Positions 18,875 through 28,604 are shown, numbered from the stretch's first letter. The stretch is 64,000 nt of DNA from Pseudomonas sp. DG56-2 (GCF_004803755.1 NZ_CP032311.1:680501-744500), one strand, 5' to 3'. A program made the numbers and translations. Notes: a model not told the origin generated them from the letters alone.

Positions 18875-20008
18875 TCAGTGGCCGATGATTTCGTTCAACG
18901 CCTGTTCAAGGGTGCTGACCGTGCGCTCGATGTTGTGCAGCTTTTCCAGCCCGAACAGACCAATGCGAAAGGTCTGGAAGTCGGCCGGCTCATCGCATTG
19001 CAGCGGCACGCCAGCCGCGATCTGCAGACCGTGGGCGGCAAATTTCTTGCCGGTTTTTATCTCGGCATCGTCGGTGTAGCTGACCACCACGCCGGGGGCC
19101 TGGAAGCCGTCTGCGGCCACGCTCTTGATGCCCTTGCTGGTCAACAAGGCGCGAACTCGGTCACCCAGTGCCTGCTGTTCGTCGCGGACCTTGTCGAAGC
19201 CGTAGGCTTGGGTTTCTTTCATCACTTCGTTGAAATGCGCCAGGGCATCGCTGGGCATGGTTGCGTGGTAGGCATGCCCGCCCTGTTCGTAGGCCTGCAT
19301 GATCTGCAGCCATTTCTTCAGGTCACAGGCAAAGCTGCTGCTCTGGGTATGCTCGATGCGCTCGAGGGCCAGGGCGCTGAACATCACCAAGGCGCAGCAT
19401 GGCGATGCACTCCAGCCTTTTTGCGGCGCACTGATCAGCAGGTCGATCGCGCACCTGTGCATATCGAGCCAGAGCGCGCCCGAGGCGATGCAGTCCACCA
19501 CGAACAATCCGCCCACGGCATGCACTGCGTCACCGACGGCGCGCAAGTAGTCATCGGGCAGGATAATTCCCGACGATGTCTCGACGTGAGGCGCGAAGAC
19601 AATCTGCGGTTTGTGCGCCTCGATGGCTGCCAGTACTTCCTCCAGTGGTGGTGGGGCGAAGGCGGCCTGGCGGCCGAGTTCGACCGGTCGGGCCTTGAGC
19701 ACCGTGGTAGCGGCCGGAATGTTGCCCATCTCCAGAATCTGGCTCCAGCGATAACTGAACCAGCCGTTGCGTATCACCAGGCATTGCTGGCCGCTGGCAA
19801 ACTGGCGCGCCACCGCTTCCATACCGAACGTGCCGCTGCCGGGTACCACGGCAACAGCCTGGGCGTTGTACACCTGCTTCAAGGTAGTGGAAATGTTGTT
19901 CATCACCCCTTGGAACGTCTGCGACATGTGGTTGAGCGAGCGGTCGGTGTAAACCACCGAGTACTCGACCAGCCCCTCGGGATCGATGCTGGGATAAAGC
20001 TTTGACAT
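18875..20008 (-). CDS. Class V PLP aminotransferase (alanine/serine--glyoxylate aminotransferase family)
   Basis: 377-aa fold-type I PLP enzyme of the class V group. Visible signatures are VVPGSGTFGMEAVARQF for phosphate binding, FVVDCIASGALWLDM with the cofactor Asp, and SAPQKGWS with the Schiff-base Lys. Relatives use alanine, serine or 2-aminoethylphosphonate as donor and glyoxylate or pyruvate as acceptor. It lies upstream of the MHS transporter gene on the same strand's left side (87-bp gap). Taurine catabolism by Tpa makes alanine, so recycling alanine to pyruvate would fit this region, but this is only a possibility. Confidence 0.85.
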   Translation of the reverse strand: MSKLYPSIDPEGLVEYSVVYTDRSLNHMSQTFQGVMNNISTTLKQVYNAQAVAVVPGSGTFGMEAVARQFASGQQCLVIRNGWFSYRWSQILEMGNIPAATTVLKARPVELGRQAAFAPPPLEEVLAAIEAHKPQIVFAPHVETSSGIILPDDYLRAVGDAVHAVGGLFVVDCIASGALWLDMHRCAIDLLISAPQKGWSASPCCALVMFSALALERIEHTQSSSFACDLKKWLQIMQAYEQGGHAYHATMPSDALAHFNEVMKETQAYGFDKVRDEQQALGDRVRALLTSKGIKSVAADGFQAPGVVVSYTDDAEIKTGKKFAAHGLQIAAGVPLQCDEPADFQTFRIGLFGLEKLHNIERTVSTLEQALNEIIGH

Positions 20009-20095
20009 GAGTGACTCCTGCGGCAGAAAAGTCAGCGTAAAGCCCTTCCCGCAATGGGTCGGGCGATGCGCCGAGTGTAGCGGATCAGCTTGTAG

Positions 20096-21415
20096 TCAGG
20101 AGGTGGGGTTGGGCGCAGGACTGAATTCGCTCTTCATCTGTTCGCCTTTGCGCGCGCCGATCCACCAGGCGCAGTAAGCACTGACCGCGCCTGCGAACAG
20201 CACATACAAACAGGTCGTCCATGGTTGCCCATCGCTGCTGCGCATCAGCGCGGTGGCGATCATTGGGGTCAGGCCGCTGGCGAAGATGCCGGAGAACTGA
20301 TAGACGAACGAGATGCCGGTGTAGCGTACCTTGGCGTCGAACAGCTCACAGAACATTGCCGCTTCAGGTCCGTAGATCGCCGCATAGAGAATGCCGAAGG
20401 GCACCACGATCGCAATCCACACCATGAACATATCGCCATTGCTGACCATCATCATCCAGAAGGCCGGAAAGGCAGACAGCGCGGTAATCAGCGAGCCCCA
20501 GAAGTACACGCGCGTGCGGCCGATACGATCGGACAAGGCGCCGAACATCGGGATGGTGAAGCACATCACCACCGCTGCCACCATTACTCCGATCAATGCT
20601 TGGGAGCGTGGCAGGTTGAGCGTCTGGGTCAGGTAGCTGAGTGAGAACACCCCGAAAACATTGAAAAATACGCCATCGATGTAACGTGCGCCCATACCGG
20701 CCAGGACGTTTTTCGGGTACCGCTTCATCATGTCCACGAACGGGATGGCGGCTTCGGCATTGGCGGCTTTGACTTTGGCGAACTCGGGGCTTTCCATCAC
20801 ATTCAGACGGATCCAGGTGCCGACGAACACCAGCAAGGCGCTGAGTAGAAATGCGATACGCCAGCCCCAATCGAGAAACTGAGTGTCGCTCAGTACATAG
20901 GACAGCAGCCCGACCACGCCGGAGGCCAGGCACAAACCGATGGCCAGGCCAATCTGCGGCAAGCTGGCGTAGAAGCCGCGCTTGTGTTTTGGCGCGTACT
21001 CGAAGGCCATCAGCACCGCACCACCCCATTCGCCTCCCAGGCCGATGCCCTGGACGACGCGCAGTACCAGTAGCAGGATCGGCGCCCAGATGCCGATGGT
21101 GTTGTAACTGGGCACCAGGCCAATGAGGAAGGTGGCCACGCCCATGATCATCATGGTCATGATCAGCATGCTCTTTCGCCCGATCTTGTCGCCGAAGTGA
21201 CCGAAAATCACCCCGCCGATCGGGCGGCTGAGAAAGCCTACAGCGAAGGTGCCGTAGGCCAACATGGTGGATACCAGCGGGTCATCGCTCGGAAAGTACA
21301 ACTGATTGAACACAATGCCGGCGACGACTCCGTAGAGAAAGAAGTCGTACCATTCGATGGTGGCGCCTATCACACTGGCAATAACCACCTTGCGCACAGG
21401 GCTGGCCGTGGACAT
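20096..21415 (-). CDS. MHS-family MFS transporter (candidate isethionate importer)
   Basis: 439-aa major facilitator of the metabolite:H+ symporter (MHS) group with twelve predicted helices. Typical MHS motifs are IGATIEWYDFFLYG in helix 1, the loop FGHFGDKIGRKSML between helices 2 and 3, and VVQGIGLGGEWGGAVLM. It lies 67 bp downstream of a GMC dehydrogenase that has a divergent IclR regulator. Transporter, GMC flavoprotein and IclR regulator are the components of bacterial isethionate (iseU/iseJ/iseR-like) clusters as I recall them, and xsc lies nearby. The substrate is therefore inferred to be isethionate or a related small acid. Confidence 0.85.
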   Translation of the reverse strand: MSTASPVRKVVIASVIGATIEWYDFFLYGVVAGIVFNQLYFPSDDPLVSTMLAYGTFAVGFLSRPIGGVIFGHFGDKIGRKSMLIMTMMIMGVATFLIGLVPSYNTIGIWAPILLLVLRVVQGIGLGGEWGGAVLMAFEYAPKHKRGFYASLPQIGLAIGLCLASGVVGLLSYVLSDTQFLDWGWRIAFLLSALLVFVGTWIRLNVMESPEFAKVKAANAEAAIPFVDMMKRYPKNVLAGMGARYIDGVFFNVFGVFSLSYLTQTLNLPRSQALIGVMVAAVVMCFTIPMFGALSDRIGRTRVYFWGSLITALSAFPAFWMMMVSNGDMFMVWIAIVVPFGILYAAIYGPEAAMFCELFDAKVRYTGISFVYQFSGIFASGLTPMIATALMRSSDGQPWTTCLYVLFAGAVSAYCAWWIGARKGEQMKSEFSPAPNPTS

Positions 21416-21482
21416 GTCATTGTTCCTATTGTTGTATTTATAAGGAAGGTGAGCGCGTTTGCGCGCTGCCTTGAATGTTCCA

Positions 21483-23147
21483 TCAGGATGCGTAGGTGCT
21501 CAGTTCCGGCAGCGCTGGCGCCACGCTATGCGGCGTGCGGACGCTGGGCTGTAGACAATCTTCAAGAATCATTGTCGAGGCCTTTTCGGCGATCATCACC
21601 ACCGGCACATTGGTGTTGCCCGAGACCAGGGTCGGCATGATCGAGCAGTCGACTACCCGCAGCCCCTGCACGCCATGCACACGCAGGCGTGAATCCACCA
21701 CCGCGAGCGGATCGTTACCCATCTTGCAGGTCCCGGAGGGATGAAAGATGGTCGCCCCGTACTGACGGCAGAACTCCAGAATCTGCTCGTCGCTCTGGGT
21801 TTCGATGCCGGGGCGGAACTCGTGGCGAATCAGCTGCTTGAGCGGCCCGGTCGCGGCCAGCTTGCGGGTGTAGCGGACTGCGGCAATGACCGTTTTGCGG
21901 TCCAGCTCGGTCGACAGGTAATTGGGCTGCATCGACGGTGGTTGCATAGGGTCGGTGGAGGTAATGCGAACATAGCCACGGCTTTCGGGACGCAATTGGC
22001 AAACCGACATGGTAAAGCCGGAGAAGGGATGCACGCTGCCGCCGGCAGAGTCGGCACTGAGCGTACCGAAGTGGTACTGAATGTCGGGGGTGGCGCTTTG
22101 CTCCAGCACCCGTGTGAACAAGCCACCCTGGTTGATGCCAATGGCCAGCGGCCCGCTGCGGGTCAGTAACCACTGCAGGCCCATGCGCAATTTACGTAGT
22201 GGGGAGCGCAGGTCATCGTTGGTGGTGATCGGCTGAGTGCATTCGTAGATCAAGCGAATCTGCAGATGGTCCTGCAGGTTCTCACCCACACCCGGCAGGT
22301 CATGCACGGCGGCGATATTGAATTTTTTCAACAACTGCGCAGGGCCGACACCGGAGAGTTGCAAGAGCTGCGGTGATTGCAGCGCACCGGCGCTGAGGAT
22401 CACTTCGCGTCTAGCTTTTACACTCAACGACTGGCCGTTCTGACGGTACTGGACACCAACTGCGCGGGTGCCATCGAAGAGTATTTTTTCAGCGTGAGCA
22501 AGCGATTCTATGGTCAGGTTGGCCCGCCGCTTGGCGGGGTGCAGATAAGCCACCGCGGTGCTGCAGCGCAATCCCTTGCGGGTGGTCAGTTGGTAGTAAC
22601 CGACGCCTTCCTGATCACCGCTGTTGAAGTCCTGGACGTGGGGCACACCGAGCGCTTTGGCCGCGCCGATGAAGCCTTCGGTGAGCGGGTGGCGCGCCTT
22701 GATGCTGGATGCCGAGAGCGGCCCGTCTGTGCCGCGTGTGGGGCCGGGACCCAGGTCGTTGCTCTCGGCGCGACGGAAGTATGGCAATACATCATCCCAG
22801 CCCCAACCGACATTACCGGCGCGGGCCCAGGCATCGTAGTCGGCGCGTTGGCCACGAATGAAAATGAGCCCGTTGATCGAGCTGCAGCCACCGAACACTT
22901 TGCCACGCGGCCAGTAGATGCGCCGGTCGTTCATGCCGGGATCTGGATCGGTGTAGAAGCCCCAGTTGTACACCGGGTGGAACATGGTTTTGGCATAGCC
23001 TATCGGGATGTGGATCCACGGATAGCGATCCGCGGGCCCCGCCTCGAGCAGGCAAACACTGTATCGTCCATTCTCGCTGAGTCTATTGGCTAGAACACAG
23101 CCGGCTGAGCCGGCACCGACAATGACGAAGTCATAGGCACGTGACAT
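21483..23147 (-). CDS. GMC-family flavoprotein dehydrogenase (candidate isethionate dehydrogenase, IseJ-like)
   Basis: 554-aa choline-dehydrogenase-like enzyme. The FAD-binding motif VGAGSAGCVLANRLSE starts near residue 10. GMC signatures RGKVFGGCSSINGL and SAGALQSPQLLQLSGVG are intact, as is the C-terminal catalytic region FHPSGTCKMG with its active-site His. It would oxidise a primary alcohol to an aldehyde. IseJ, the isethionate dehydrogenase that makes sulfoacetaldehyde, belongs to this family, and an Xsc gene 6 kb away could consume that product. Choline or another alcohol remains possible. The ATG was chosen because AGAGGA precedes it. Confidence 0.88.
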   Translation of the reverse strand: MSRAYDFVIVGAGSAGCVLANRLSENGRYSVCLLEAGPADRYPWIHIPIGYAKTMFHPVYNWGFYTDPDPGMNDRRIYWPRGKVFGGCSSINGLIFIRGQRADYDAWARAGNVGWGWDDVLPYFRRAESNDLGPGPTRGTDGPLSASSIKARHPLTEGFIGAAKALGVPHVQDFNSGDQEGVGYYQLTTRKGLRCSTAVAYLHPAKRRANLTIESLAHAEKILFDGTRAVGVQYRQNGQSLSVKARREVILSAGALQSPQLLQLSGVGPAQLLKKFNIAAVHDLPGVGENLQDHLQIRLIYECTQPITTNDDLRSPLRKLRMGLQWLLTRSGPLAIGINQGGLFTRVLEQSATPDIQYHFGTLSADSAGGSVHPFSGFTMSVCQLRPESRGYVRITSTDPMQPPSMQPNYLSTELDRKTVIAAVRYTRKLAATGPLKQLIRHEFRPGIETQSDEQILEFCRQYGATIFHPSGTCKMGNDPLAVVDSRLRVHGVQGLRVVDCSIMPTLVSGNTNVPVVMIAEKASTMILEDCLQPSVRTPHSVAPALPELSTYAS

Positions 23148-23210
23148 CCGAAATCCTCTTCTTTTTATAGTTGTGAACCCGAATTGCACTTGCAAATTAG
23201 AACAATACAT

Positions 23211-23224
23211 TCCACTTATATGGA
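23211..23224. promoter_or_regulatory. Possible IclR-type operator between divergent GMC and IclR genes
   Basis: TCCACTTATATGGA is a short inverted repeat (TCCA-N6-TGGA) in the 189-bp AT-rich divergent region. IclR regulators often bind such imperfect palindromes between themselves and their targets. The arms are short, so chance is a real alternative. Confidence 0.3.
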
Positions 23225-23336
23225 GCCAGATTTAACGCGTTGATAAGTCCACCGGCTTTTGTTGCGCTCAAACGCGGTTTAATTCGTTAATAATTAATGA
23301 ATTAATTCGCCATGACATTTCATCGGGTGATTGATA

Positions 23337-24155
23337 ATGGAACAAATCAAACCGAAATTAGCAGAGGAACTGCCCGAGCCGCTCAACGGTGAAAGCCCGG
23401 ATCGCAGCCTGCGTGCCTTGCTGTTGCTGGAAGTGTTGGCCAAGGCGGATGCCCCATTGTCGCTTGCGCAGTTATGCGACCGGCTTGCAGCGCCCAAGGC
23501 GACGCTGCTGCGCATGCTGGTAGCGTTGGAGCGCCTGGGTTTTCTGCTGCGCGAAGTGGACGAGAAGACCTACTTGCTCGGTCCGCGCGCCAACCGCCTG
23601 GGGTTGTCACTGCTGCGTAACCCCGTAGTGCTGCAACGCAGTCGGCTCATTTTGCAGTCACTGGTGCGGCAGTTGGGTGAAACCTGCAACCTGACGGCAT
23701 TGGATGGCGACAGTGTGATTTACGTCGATCGCGTGGAAACCCACGAGCCGTTGCGCCTGCATGTCGAGCCTGGCACCCATGTGCCGCTGCATTGCACGGC
23801 CAGTGGCAAGTTATTCCTCGCCGAGATGCCTGCGGACCGGCGCAGCGACATACTCAAGCAGCTCGAGCTTACGCCGAGCTCCGATCGCAGCATCACCGAT
23901 TGCGATTTGCTGGAATCCGAGCTGGAGCGTATCCGCGCTCGGGGGGTAGGGATCGACAGTGAGGAGTTTGTCAGAGGTATGGTGGCGGTCGCCGTACCAA
24001 TCAGAGGTGCCGATGGCCAGTGCCTGGCAGCATTGGCCTGCCATGCGCCCACAGCACGCAAAAGTCTTAACGAGCTGATCGAATACATTCCGCAATTGCA
24101 GGCAGCGGCCGCGCAATTGGCGCTGTCATTGGCCCTGGATGCTTCTCGCAGCTGA
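23337..24155 (+). CDS. IclR family transcriptional regulator
   Basis: 272-aa regulator with an N-terminal winged helix (RSLRALLLLEVLAKADAPLS, LAAPKATLLRMLVALERLGF) and a C-terminal IclR effector domain (YVDRVETHEPLRLHVEPGTH, PLHCTASGKLFLAEM, GMVAVAVPIRGADG). It is transcribed divergently from the GMC dehydrogenase and MHS transporter, so it probably controls them. Isethionate clusters described from other proteobacteria carry an IclR-type regulator, which supports that reading. The ATG start is preferred over a TTG two codons upstream. Confidence 0.9.
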   Translation: MEQIKPKLAEELPEPLNGESPDRSLRALLLLEVLAKADAPLSLAQLCDRLAAPKATLLRMLVALERLGFLLREVDEKTYLLGPRANRLGLSLLRNPVVLQRSRLILQSLVRQLGETCNLTALDGDSVIYVDRVETHEPLRLHVEPGTHVPLHCTASGKLFLAEMPADRRSDILKQLELTPSSDRSITDCDLLESELERIRARGVGIDSEEFVRGMVAVAVPIRGADGQCLAALACHAPTARKSLNELIEYIPQLQAAAAQLALSLALDASRS

Positions 24156-24188
24156 GCCTCTTATGCGCCCAGCTGCGTCGTCGGGGGC

Positions 24189-24986
24189 TTATAGAAACAG
24201 GCCGCTCAAGGGTGAGGACGCGTCGCCGCTGAGCCGCCTTGGCATCCGTCCCGCCAGGTAGGCTTGGCGGCCGGCTTCGACCGCCTTGCGCATCGCCGAG
24301 GCCATGCGGATTGGCTCGCGGGCGCGGGCAATCGCGGTATTCATCAGCACCCCGTCGCAGCCCAGCTCCATGGCGATGGCGGCATCTGAGGCGGTGCCGA
24401 CGCCGGCATCGACGATCACCGGAGCCTTGGCGTTTTCCACAATCAAGCGGATGTTGTAGGGATTACGAATACCCAGGCCGGAACCGATTGGCGCGCCCAG
24501 AGGCATTACCGCCACGCAGCCAATTTCTTCGAGGCGCCGGGCCACCAGTGGGTCGTCGCTGGTGTAGACCATCACCTTAAAACCCAGGTCGACCAACTGC
24601 TGAGCGGCGATCAGGGTCTCACCGATATCGGGGTACAGGGTTTGGCTGTCGCCGAGCACTTCGAGTTTGACCAGGTTGTGACCGTCCAGCAGTTCACGGG
24701 CCAGCAAGCAGGTGCGCACCGCATCCTTGGCCGTGTAGCAGCCAGCGGTATTGGGCAGCAGGGTGTAGCGTTGCGGTGAGACCACATCGAGCAGATTGGG
24801 CTGATCGGCCGCCTGCCCAAGGTTGCTGCGGCGTACCGCAAAGGTAACGATCTGCGCCGCGCTGGTCTCGATGGCTACGCCAGTCTCGCTCAGGTCTGCG
24901 TAATGGCCTGTGCCCACCAGCAAGCGTGAGGCGTAAGGCTGGCCGGCAATGATCAGGGGGTCGGAGGCTGTGCCAGTGCTTGTCAT
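24189..24986 (-). CDS. thiG: Thiazole synthase ThiG (probable second copy)
   Basis: Forms the thiazole phosphate of thiamine from 1-deoxy-D-xylulose 5-phosphate, dehydroglycine and ThiS thiocarboxylate. The 265-aa TIM-barrel protein keeps the [13 protein letters not shown] start, [27 protein letters not shown] with the catalytic Lys, [20 protein letters not shown], and the AGRMPRRL tail. In pseudomonads thiS-thiG usually sits near mtgA and trmB. Here it lies between an IclR gene and the taurine aminotransferase gene, and it differs at many positions from the usual Pseudomonas ThiG as I remember it. It may supply extra thiamine for Xsc. thiS lies directly upstream. Confidence 0.9.
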   Translation of the reverse strand: MTSTGTASDPLIIAGQPYASRLLVGTGHYADLSETGVAIETSAAQIVTFAVRRSNLGQAADQPNLLDVVSPQRYTLLPNTAGCYTAKDAVRTCLLARELLDGHNLVKLEVLGDSQTLYPDIGETLIAAQQLVDLGFKVMVYTSDDPLVARRLEEIGCVAVMPLGAPIGSGLGIRNPYNIRLIVENAKAPVIVDAGVGTASDAAIAMELGCDGVLMNTAIARAREPIRMASAMRKAVEAGRQAYLAGRMPRRLSGDASSPLSGLFL

Positions 24987-25028
24987 AGAGGCTCCAGTTT
25001 GGGGGAGGGATGGCGGGTTGACGTGCAA

Positions 25029-25232
25029 CTAACCGCCGCCAATGGCGTGGACGATTTCCACGCGGTCGCCTTGTTTCAAGCGCAGCTCGGCGTACTCGCT
25101 GCGTGGGACCACATCAAGGTTGTACTCAATGGCCAGGCGCCGCCCCTGCAACTGCAGGCGGACGAGCAGTTGCGCCAGATTGATGTCCGCGGGTAACCAC
25201 TGGGCCACCCCGTTGATTTCCACTTCAATCAT
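25029..25232 (-). CDS. thiS: Sulfur carrier protein ThiS
   Basis: 67-aa ubiquitin-fold sulfur carrier that donates sulfur to the thiazole ring after its C-terminal glycine is made a thiocarboxylate. The sequence ends VEIVHAIGGG, retaining the essential terminal Gly-Gly, and shows the ELRLKQGDRVEIVHA strand pattern of the family. It lies 42 bp upstream of thiG on the same strand and diverges from the taurine aminotransferase gene across a 296-bp region. That region holds a motif shared with the xsc promoter region. Confidence 0.9.
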   Translation of the reverse strand: MIEVEINGVAQWLPADINLAQLLVRLQLQGRRLAIEYNLDVVPRSEYAELRLKQGDRVEIVHAIGGG

Positions 25233-25362
25233 TCAGGTTCTCTTGTCGATGAGGGTTCTGGTGTTCGCAGGGTGAGGGGATCGACGCGACGCTTTTAGAA
25301 CCAGTCGCGGCTGCTGCGCTAGTCCAGTGCGTTGATCGAAGGCTGGCATCACGAATGGACAA

Positions 25363-25379
25363 CAACTGGATCTAACTGC
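25363..25379. promoter_or_regulatory. Putative TauR-binding motif upstream of tpa
   Basis: CAACTGGATCTAACTGC matches the motif CAACTGG-N2-CTA-N-CTGC also found upstream of xsc (28747-28763), with 14 identical bases in 17. The embedded CTGGATCTAA is one base from CTGGACYTAA, the TauR repeat I recall from Rhodobacter. It lies 150 bp before the tpa ATG, in the region also upstream of thiS. The rest of 25233-25528 holds no gene I can support. Confidence 0.5.
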
Positions 25380-25528
25380 GCGCGCTGCTTGTTCTTAGTT
25401 TCTTCTCCAGGGGTGGATCGGGCAGTGCTGCGTTGCGATGCCGAGTGCTGCTCCTTCGTATGCGGCTGCCTGGAGCGTGTCTGCTGCCCGGTGACCAACA
25501 ATAAAAATGCACCAGTCGAGAGGTAAGC

Positions 25529-26917
25529 ATGAAAACAACAGCGCACGAGTTCGATGCAGTCGAAGCCCTGGCCAGTGACCGCGCTCACGTCTGGCATCAC
25601 CTGTCCCAGCACAAACCGCTGGAGCAGAACGATCCGCTGATGATCGTTGAAGGCAAAGGCCTGCGCGTCCGCGACATCAAGGGCAATGAATACCTGGATG
25701 CGGTGTCTGGTGGGGTGTGGACCGTTAACGTTGGTTATGGCCGTGAGAGCATCGCTGACGCCGTGCGCGATCAGTTGGCGAAGATGAATTTTTTCGCCGG
25801 CTCCGCAGGCAGTGTTCCAGGCGCCTTGTTCGCCAAGAAACTGATCGAGAAGATGCCGGGCCTGAGCCGGGTGTACTACTCCAACTCAGGTTCGGAGGCC
25901 AATGAGAAGGCCTACAAGATCGTCCGGCAGATTGCGCACAAAAAGTACGGCGGCAAAAAGCACAAGATTCTGTTCCGCGAACGTGATTACCATGGCACCA
26001 CCATCACGGCGCTGAGTTCTACCGGTCAGTTTGAGCGCAAGAACCAGTACGGTCCCTTCACCCCGGGTTTCGTCGAGTTTCCACATTGCTGCGAATACCG
26101 CTCGCAGTTCGGTGAGGTAGCCGACTACGGCCTGCGTGCAGCCCAGGAAATGGAGCGAGTGATTCTTGCCGAAGGGCCGGATACCGTGGGTGCCGTGGTG
26201 CTCGAGCCAATCACCGCGGGGGGCGGCGTCATCACCCCGCCAGAAGGCTACTGGGAGGCCATTCAGGCGATCTGCAAAAAGTACGACATCCTCCTGCACA
26301 TCGACGAAGTGGTCTGTGGTCTGGGCCGTACCGGCAAATGGTTCGGCTACCAGCACTACGGCATCAAGCCGGACATCGTCACCATGGCCAAGGGTGTGGC
26401 CAGCGGTTACGCGGCAATCTCCTGCACGGTGACCACCGAGGAAGTGTTCGAAGCCTTCAAGGGGGACGCTGACGATCGCATGGGCTACTTCCGTGACATC
26501 AGCACCTTCGGTGGCTGCACGGCAGGCCCGGCGGCCGCACTGGAGAACATGCGGATTATCGAAGATGAAGGCCTGCTGGAGAATGTCACCCACATGGGCG
26601 AGTACTTCATGGGGCGCCTGCGCGAACTGCAGGACAAGTATCCGATCATTGGCGACGTGCGCGGCAAAGGCTTGTTCTGTGGCATGGAGCTGGTGAAGGA
26701 CCGCAAGACCAAGGAGCCGGTGGCCGAAAGCGTAGCCATTGCCATCGCTGCCGACTGCATGCGCCAGGGCGTGATGATTGGGCGCACCAACCGCAGCTTC
26801 GAGCAATTTAACAATACCCTATGTTTCAGCCCGGCATTGATCGCCACACAGCAGGACCTGGACGTGATTATCGCCGCCCTAGACGCTGCCTTTGGCCGTC
26901 TTGCCGCTAATCCATAA
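25529..26917 (+). CDS. tpa: Taurine--pyruvate aminotransferase
   Basis: Transfers the amino group of taurine to pyruvate, giving sulfoacetaldehyde and alanine. It is a 462-aa class III PLP aminotransferase. VWHHLSQHKPLEQNDP near the N-terminus, YLDAVSGGVWTVNVGYGRE, SNSGSEANEKAYKIVRQI and RDYHGTTI closely follow characterised Tpa proteins. LLHIDEVVCGLGRTGKWF and the Schiff-base Lys in MAKGVASGY (about residue 288) complete the active site. Immediate neighbours tauR and xsc confirm the pathway. RBS AGAGG precedes the ATG. Confidence 0.95.
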   Translation: MKTTAHEFDAVEALASDRAHVWHHLSQHKPLEQNDPLMIVEGKGLRVRDIKGNEYLDAVSGGVWTVNVGYGRESIADAVRDQLAKMNFFAGSAGSVPGALFAKKLIEKMPGLSRVYYSNSGSEANEKAYKIVRQIAHKKYGGKKHKILFRERDYHGTTITALSSTGQFERKNQYGPFTPGFVEFPHCCEYRSQFGEVADYGLRAAQEMERVILAEGPDTVGAVVLEPITAGGGVITPPEGYWEAIQAICKKYDILLHIDEVVCGLGRTGKWFGYQHYGIKPDIVTMAKGVASGYAAISCTVTTEEVFEAFKGDADDRMGYFRDISTFGGCTAGPAAALENMRIIEDEGLLENVTHMGEYFMGRLRELQDKYPIIGDVRGKGLFCGMELVKDRKTKEPVAESVAIAIAADCMRQGVMIGRTNRSFEQFNNTLCFSPALIATQQDLDVIIAALDAAFGRLAANP

Positions 26918-27137
26918 CGCGTCGAACCTTGCGCGGACCGGCCCCGAGTTACATTGACGGGCCGGTTTTGGCGTGTCTGCGGCGTTAATAGTGGCGCGCC
27001 GGATAGTCTTGTCGAGGTGATGTTGCTAGTCTGCTTTGCGATCGCTGCGTCAGCGGTTTGCTGGCAAGAGCATTCTGAAGTGACTGGCCGAGTGGTGTGC
27101 GGTACCAGTGCTTGTCGTCCGTTCAGTCGAGGCCGCT

Positions 27138-28604
27138 ATGTTCCAGCTGTTCCATTTGTCCGCCGATAAAACCACCAACTTGCAGCAGCAACTGCGCGAG
27201 CAGATCGCTCAAGTCATTCTCAACGGCAATATTCCGCTCGACAGTCCCTTACCCTCCAGTCGCAAGCTGGCCAAGCAGTTGAACATCGCCCGAAACACGG
27301 TAGTGCTCGCCTACGAACACTTGCTCGACGATGGTTACCTGCTGGCCCGTGAACGCAGTGGCTACTATGTGAATCCGGACATTCTGGCGCGCAAGGTGGA
27401 GACGCCGCGTGTGCAGCAGGACGAGTCCGTGACCACCAAGCCGGACTGGTCACAGCGCCTGGTGATGCAACCGTCGCAGCAACGCAACATGAGCAAGCCA
27501 CGCGATTGGCAGAATTACAAATACCCCTTTATCTACGGCCAGTTCGACCCGGCGCTGTTTCCGACCGCCAACTGGCGTGAGTGTTGTCGTGATGCGGTCA
27601 GTATTCCGGCGATTCGTGATTGGGCCTCGGATCGCTTCGATAACGATGATCCGTTGCTGATGGAGCAGATCAGAACTCGGCTGTTGCCACGCCGTGGTGT
27701 CTGGGTTTCGCCTGAGCAGATCCTGGTCACGGTTGGTGCCCAGCACGCGCTGTACATGCTGGCACGTCTACTGTTGCGCCCCGACAGTTTGATGGGCATT
27801 GAAGAGCCTGGTTACGTGGACGTGCGCAATATCGCCATGCTTAACCCTTCGCGGGTTCAGGCGCTGGCGGTGGACAACCAGGGGCTGATGCTCAGCGATC
27901 AGCTCAATGACTGCGACCTTATCTACACCACGCCCAGCCATCAGTGCCCAAGTACCGTGACCATGCCCCTGGAGCGCCGCTACGAGTTGCTCGAACGTGC
28001 CAATGAACACGATTTTCTGATCATTGAAGACGACTACGAAAGCGAGACCAACTTCAAGTGCAATCCGATCCCGGCACTCAAGAGCCTGGACAAGAATGAC
28101 CGCGTGCTCTACGTCGGCAGCCTGTCGAAAACCCTGGCCCCCGGCCTGCGGGTCGGCTATCTGGTCGGGCCCGAAGCGCTTATCCGTGAGGCACGGGCGT
28201 TGCGGCGGTTGATGGTGCGTCATCCGGCGGCGAACAATCAGCGTTCGGTGGCCCTGTTCCTGGAGCGTGGCTACCACGATGCGTTGATCATGAGCCTGAT
28301 GCGCGCGTACGAGGAACGTCATGAGCAGATGGGCGCGGCCTTGCGAGAGTACTTGCCAGAGTCGTCCAAGGAACCGAGCTTCGGCGGCTCCTGCTACTGG
28401 GTCAAAGGTCCCGATAACCTCGACGCCCGACGTCTGCAAAAAGTCGCTGCCGAACACGACATATTGATCGAGCCCGGCGATATTCATTTCTTCGGCGAGC
28501 AACCGCCGCTCAACTACTTCCGTCTCGGCTACTCGTCGATTCCAGCCGAGCGCATTCGTCCGGGGATCAAACTGCTTGCCGAACTCATCGAGCAGATCAG
28601 CTAA
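27138..28604 (+). CDS. tauR: TauR-like MocR (GntR/aminotransferase) regulator of taurine catabolism
   Basis: 488-aa chimeric regulator. The N-terminal GntR winged helix (about 1-75: TNLQQQLREQIAQVILNG, PLPSSRKLAKQLNIARNTVVLAYEHL) is fused to a class I aminotransferase-like domain that binds PLP. GSLSKTLAPGLRVGYLVG holds the PLP Lys. TauR activates tpa and xsc in response to taurine in alphaproteobacteria. This gene lies 220 bp after tpa and 478 bp before xsc, and both flanking regions carry the same 17-bp motif. The ATG giving MFQLFHLS is preferred over a GTG/TTG-type start 30 bp upstream. Confidence 0.9.
   Translation: MFQLFHLSADKTTNLQQQLREQIAQVILNGNIPLDSPLPSSRKLAKQLNIARNTVVLAYEHLLDDGYLLARERSGYYVNPDILARKVETPRVQQDESVTTKPDWSQRLVMQPSQQRNMSKPRDWQNYKYPFIYGQFDPALFPTANWRECCRDAVSIPAIRDWASDRFDNDDPLLMEQIRTRLLPRRGVWVSPEQILVTVGAQHALYMLARLLLRPDSLMGIEEPGYVDVRNIAMLNPSRVQALAVDNQGLMLSDQLNDCDLIYTTPSHQCPSTVTMPLERRYELLERANEHDFLIIEDDYESETNFKCNPIPALKSLDKNDRVLYVGSLSKTLAPGLRVGYLVGPEALIREARALRRLMVRHPAANNQRSVALFLERGYHDALIMSLMRAYEERHEQMGAALREYLPESSKEPSFGGSCYWVKGPDNLDARRLQKVAAEHDILIEPGDIHFFGEQPPLNYFRLGYSSIPAERIRPGIKLLAELIEQIS

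Noticed and set aside
25233..25528. Thiamine (TPP) riboswitch upstream of thiS
   Set aside because: I looked for the conserved CTGAGA and ACCTGA...GGATAATGCC elements on both strands and did not find them here or before xsc.
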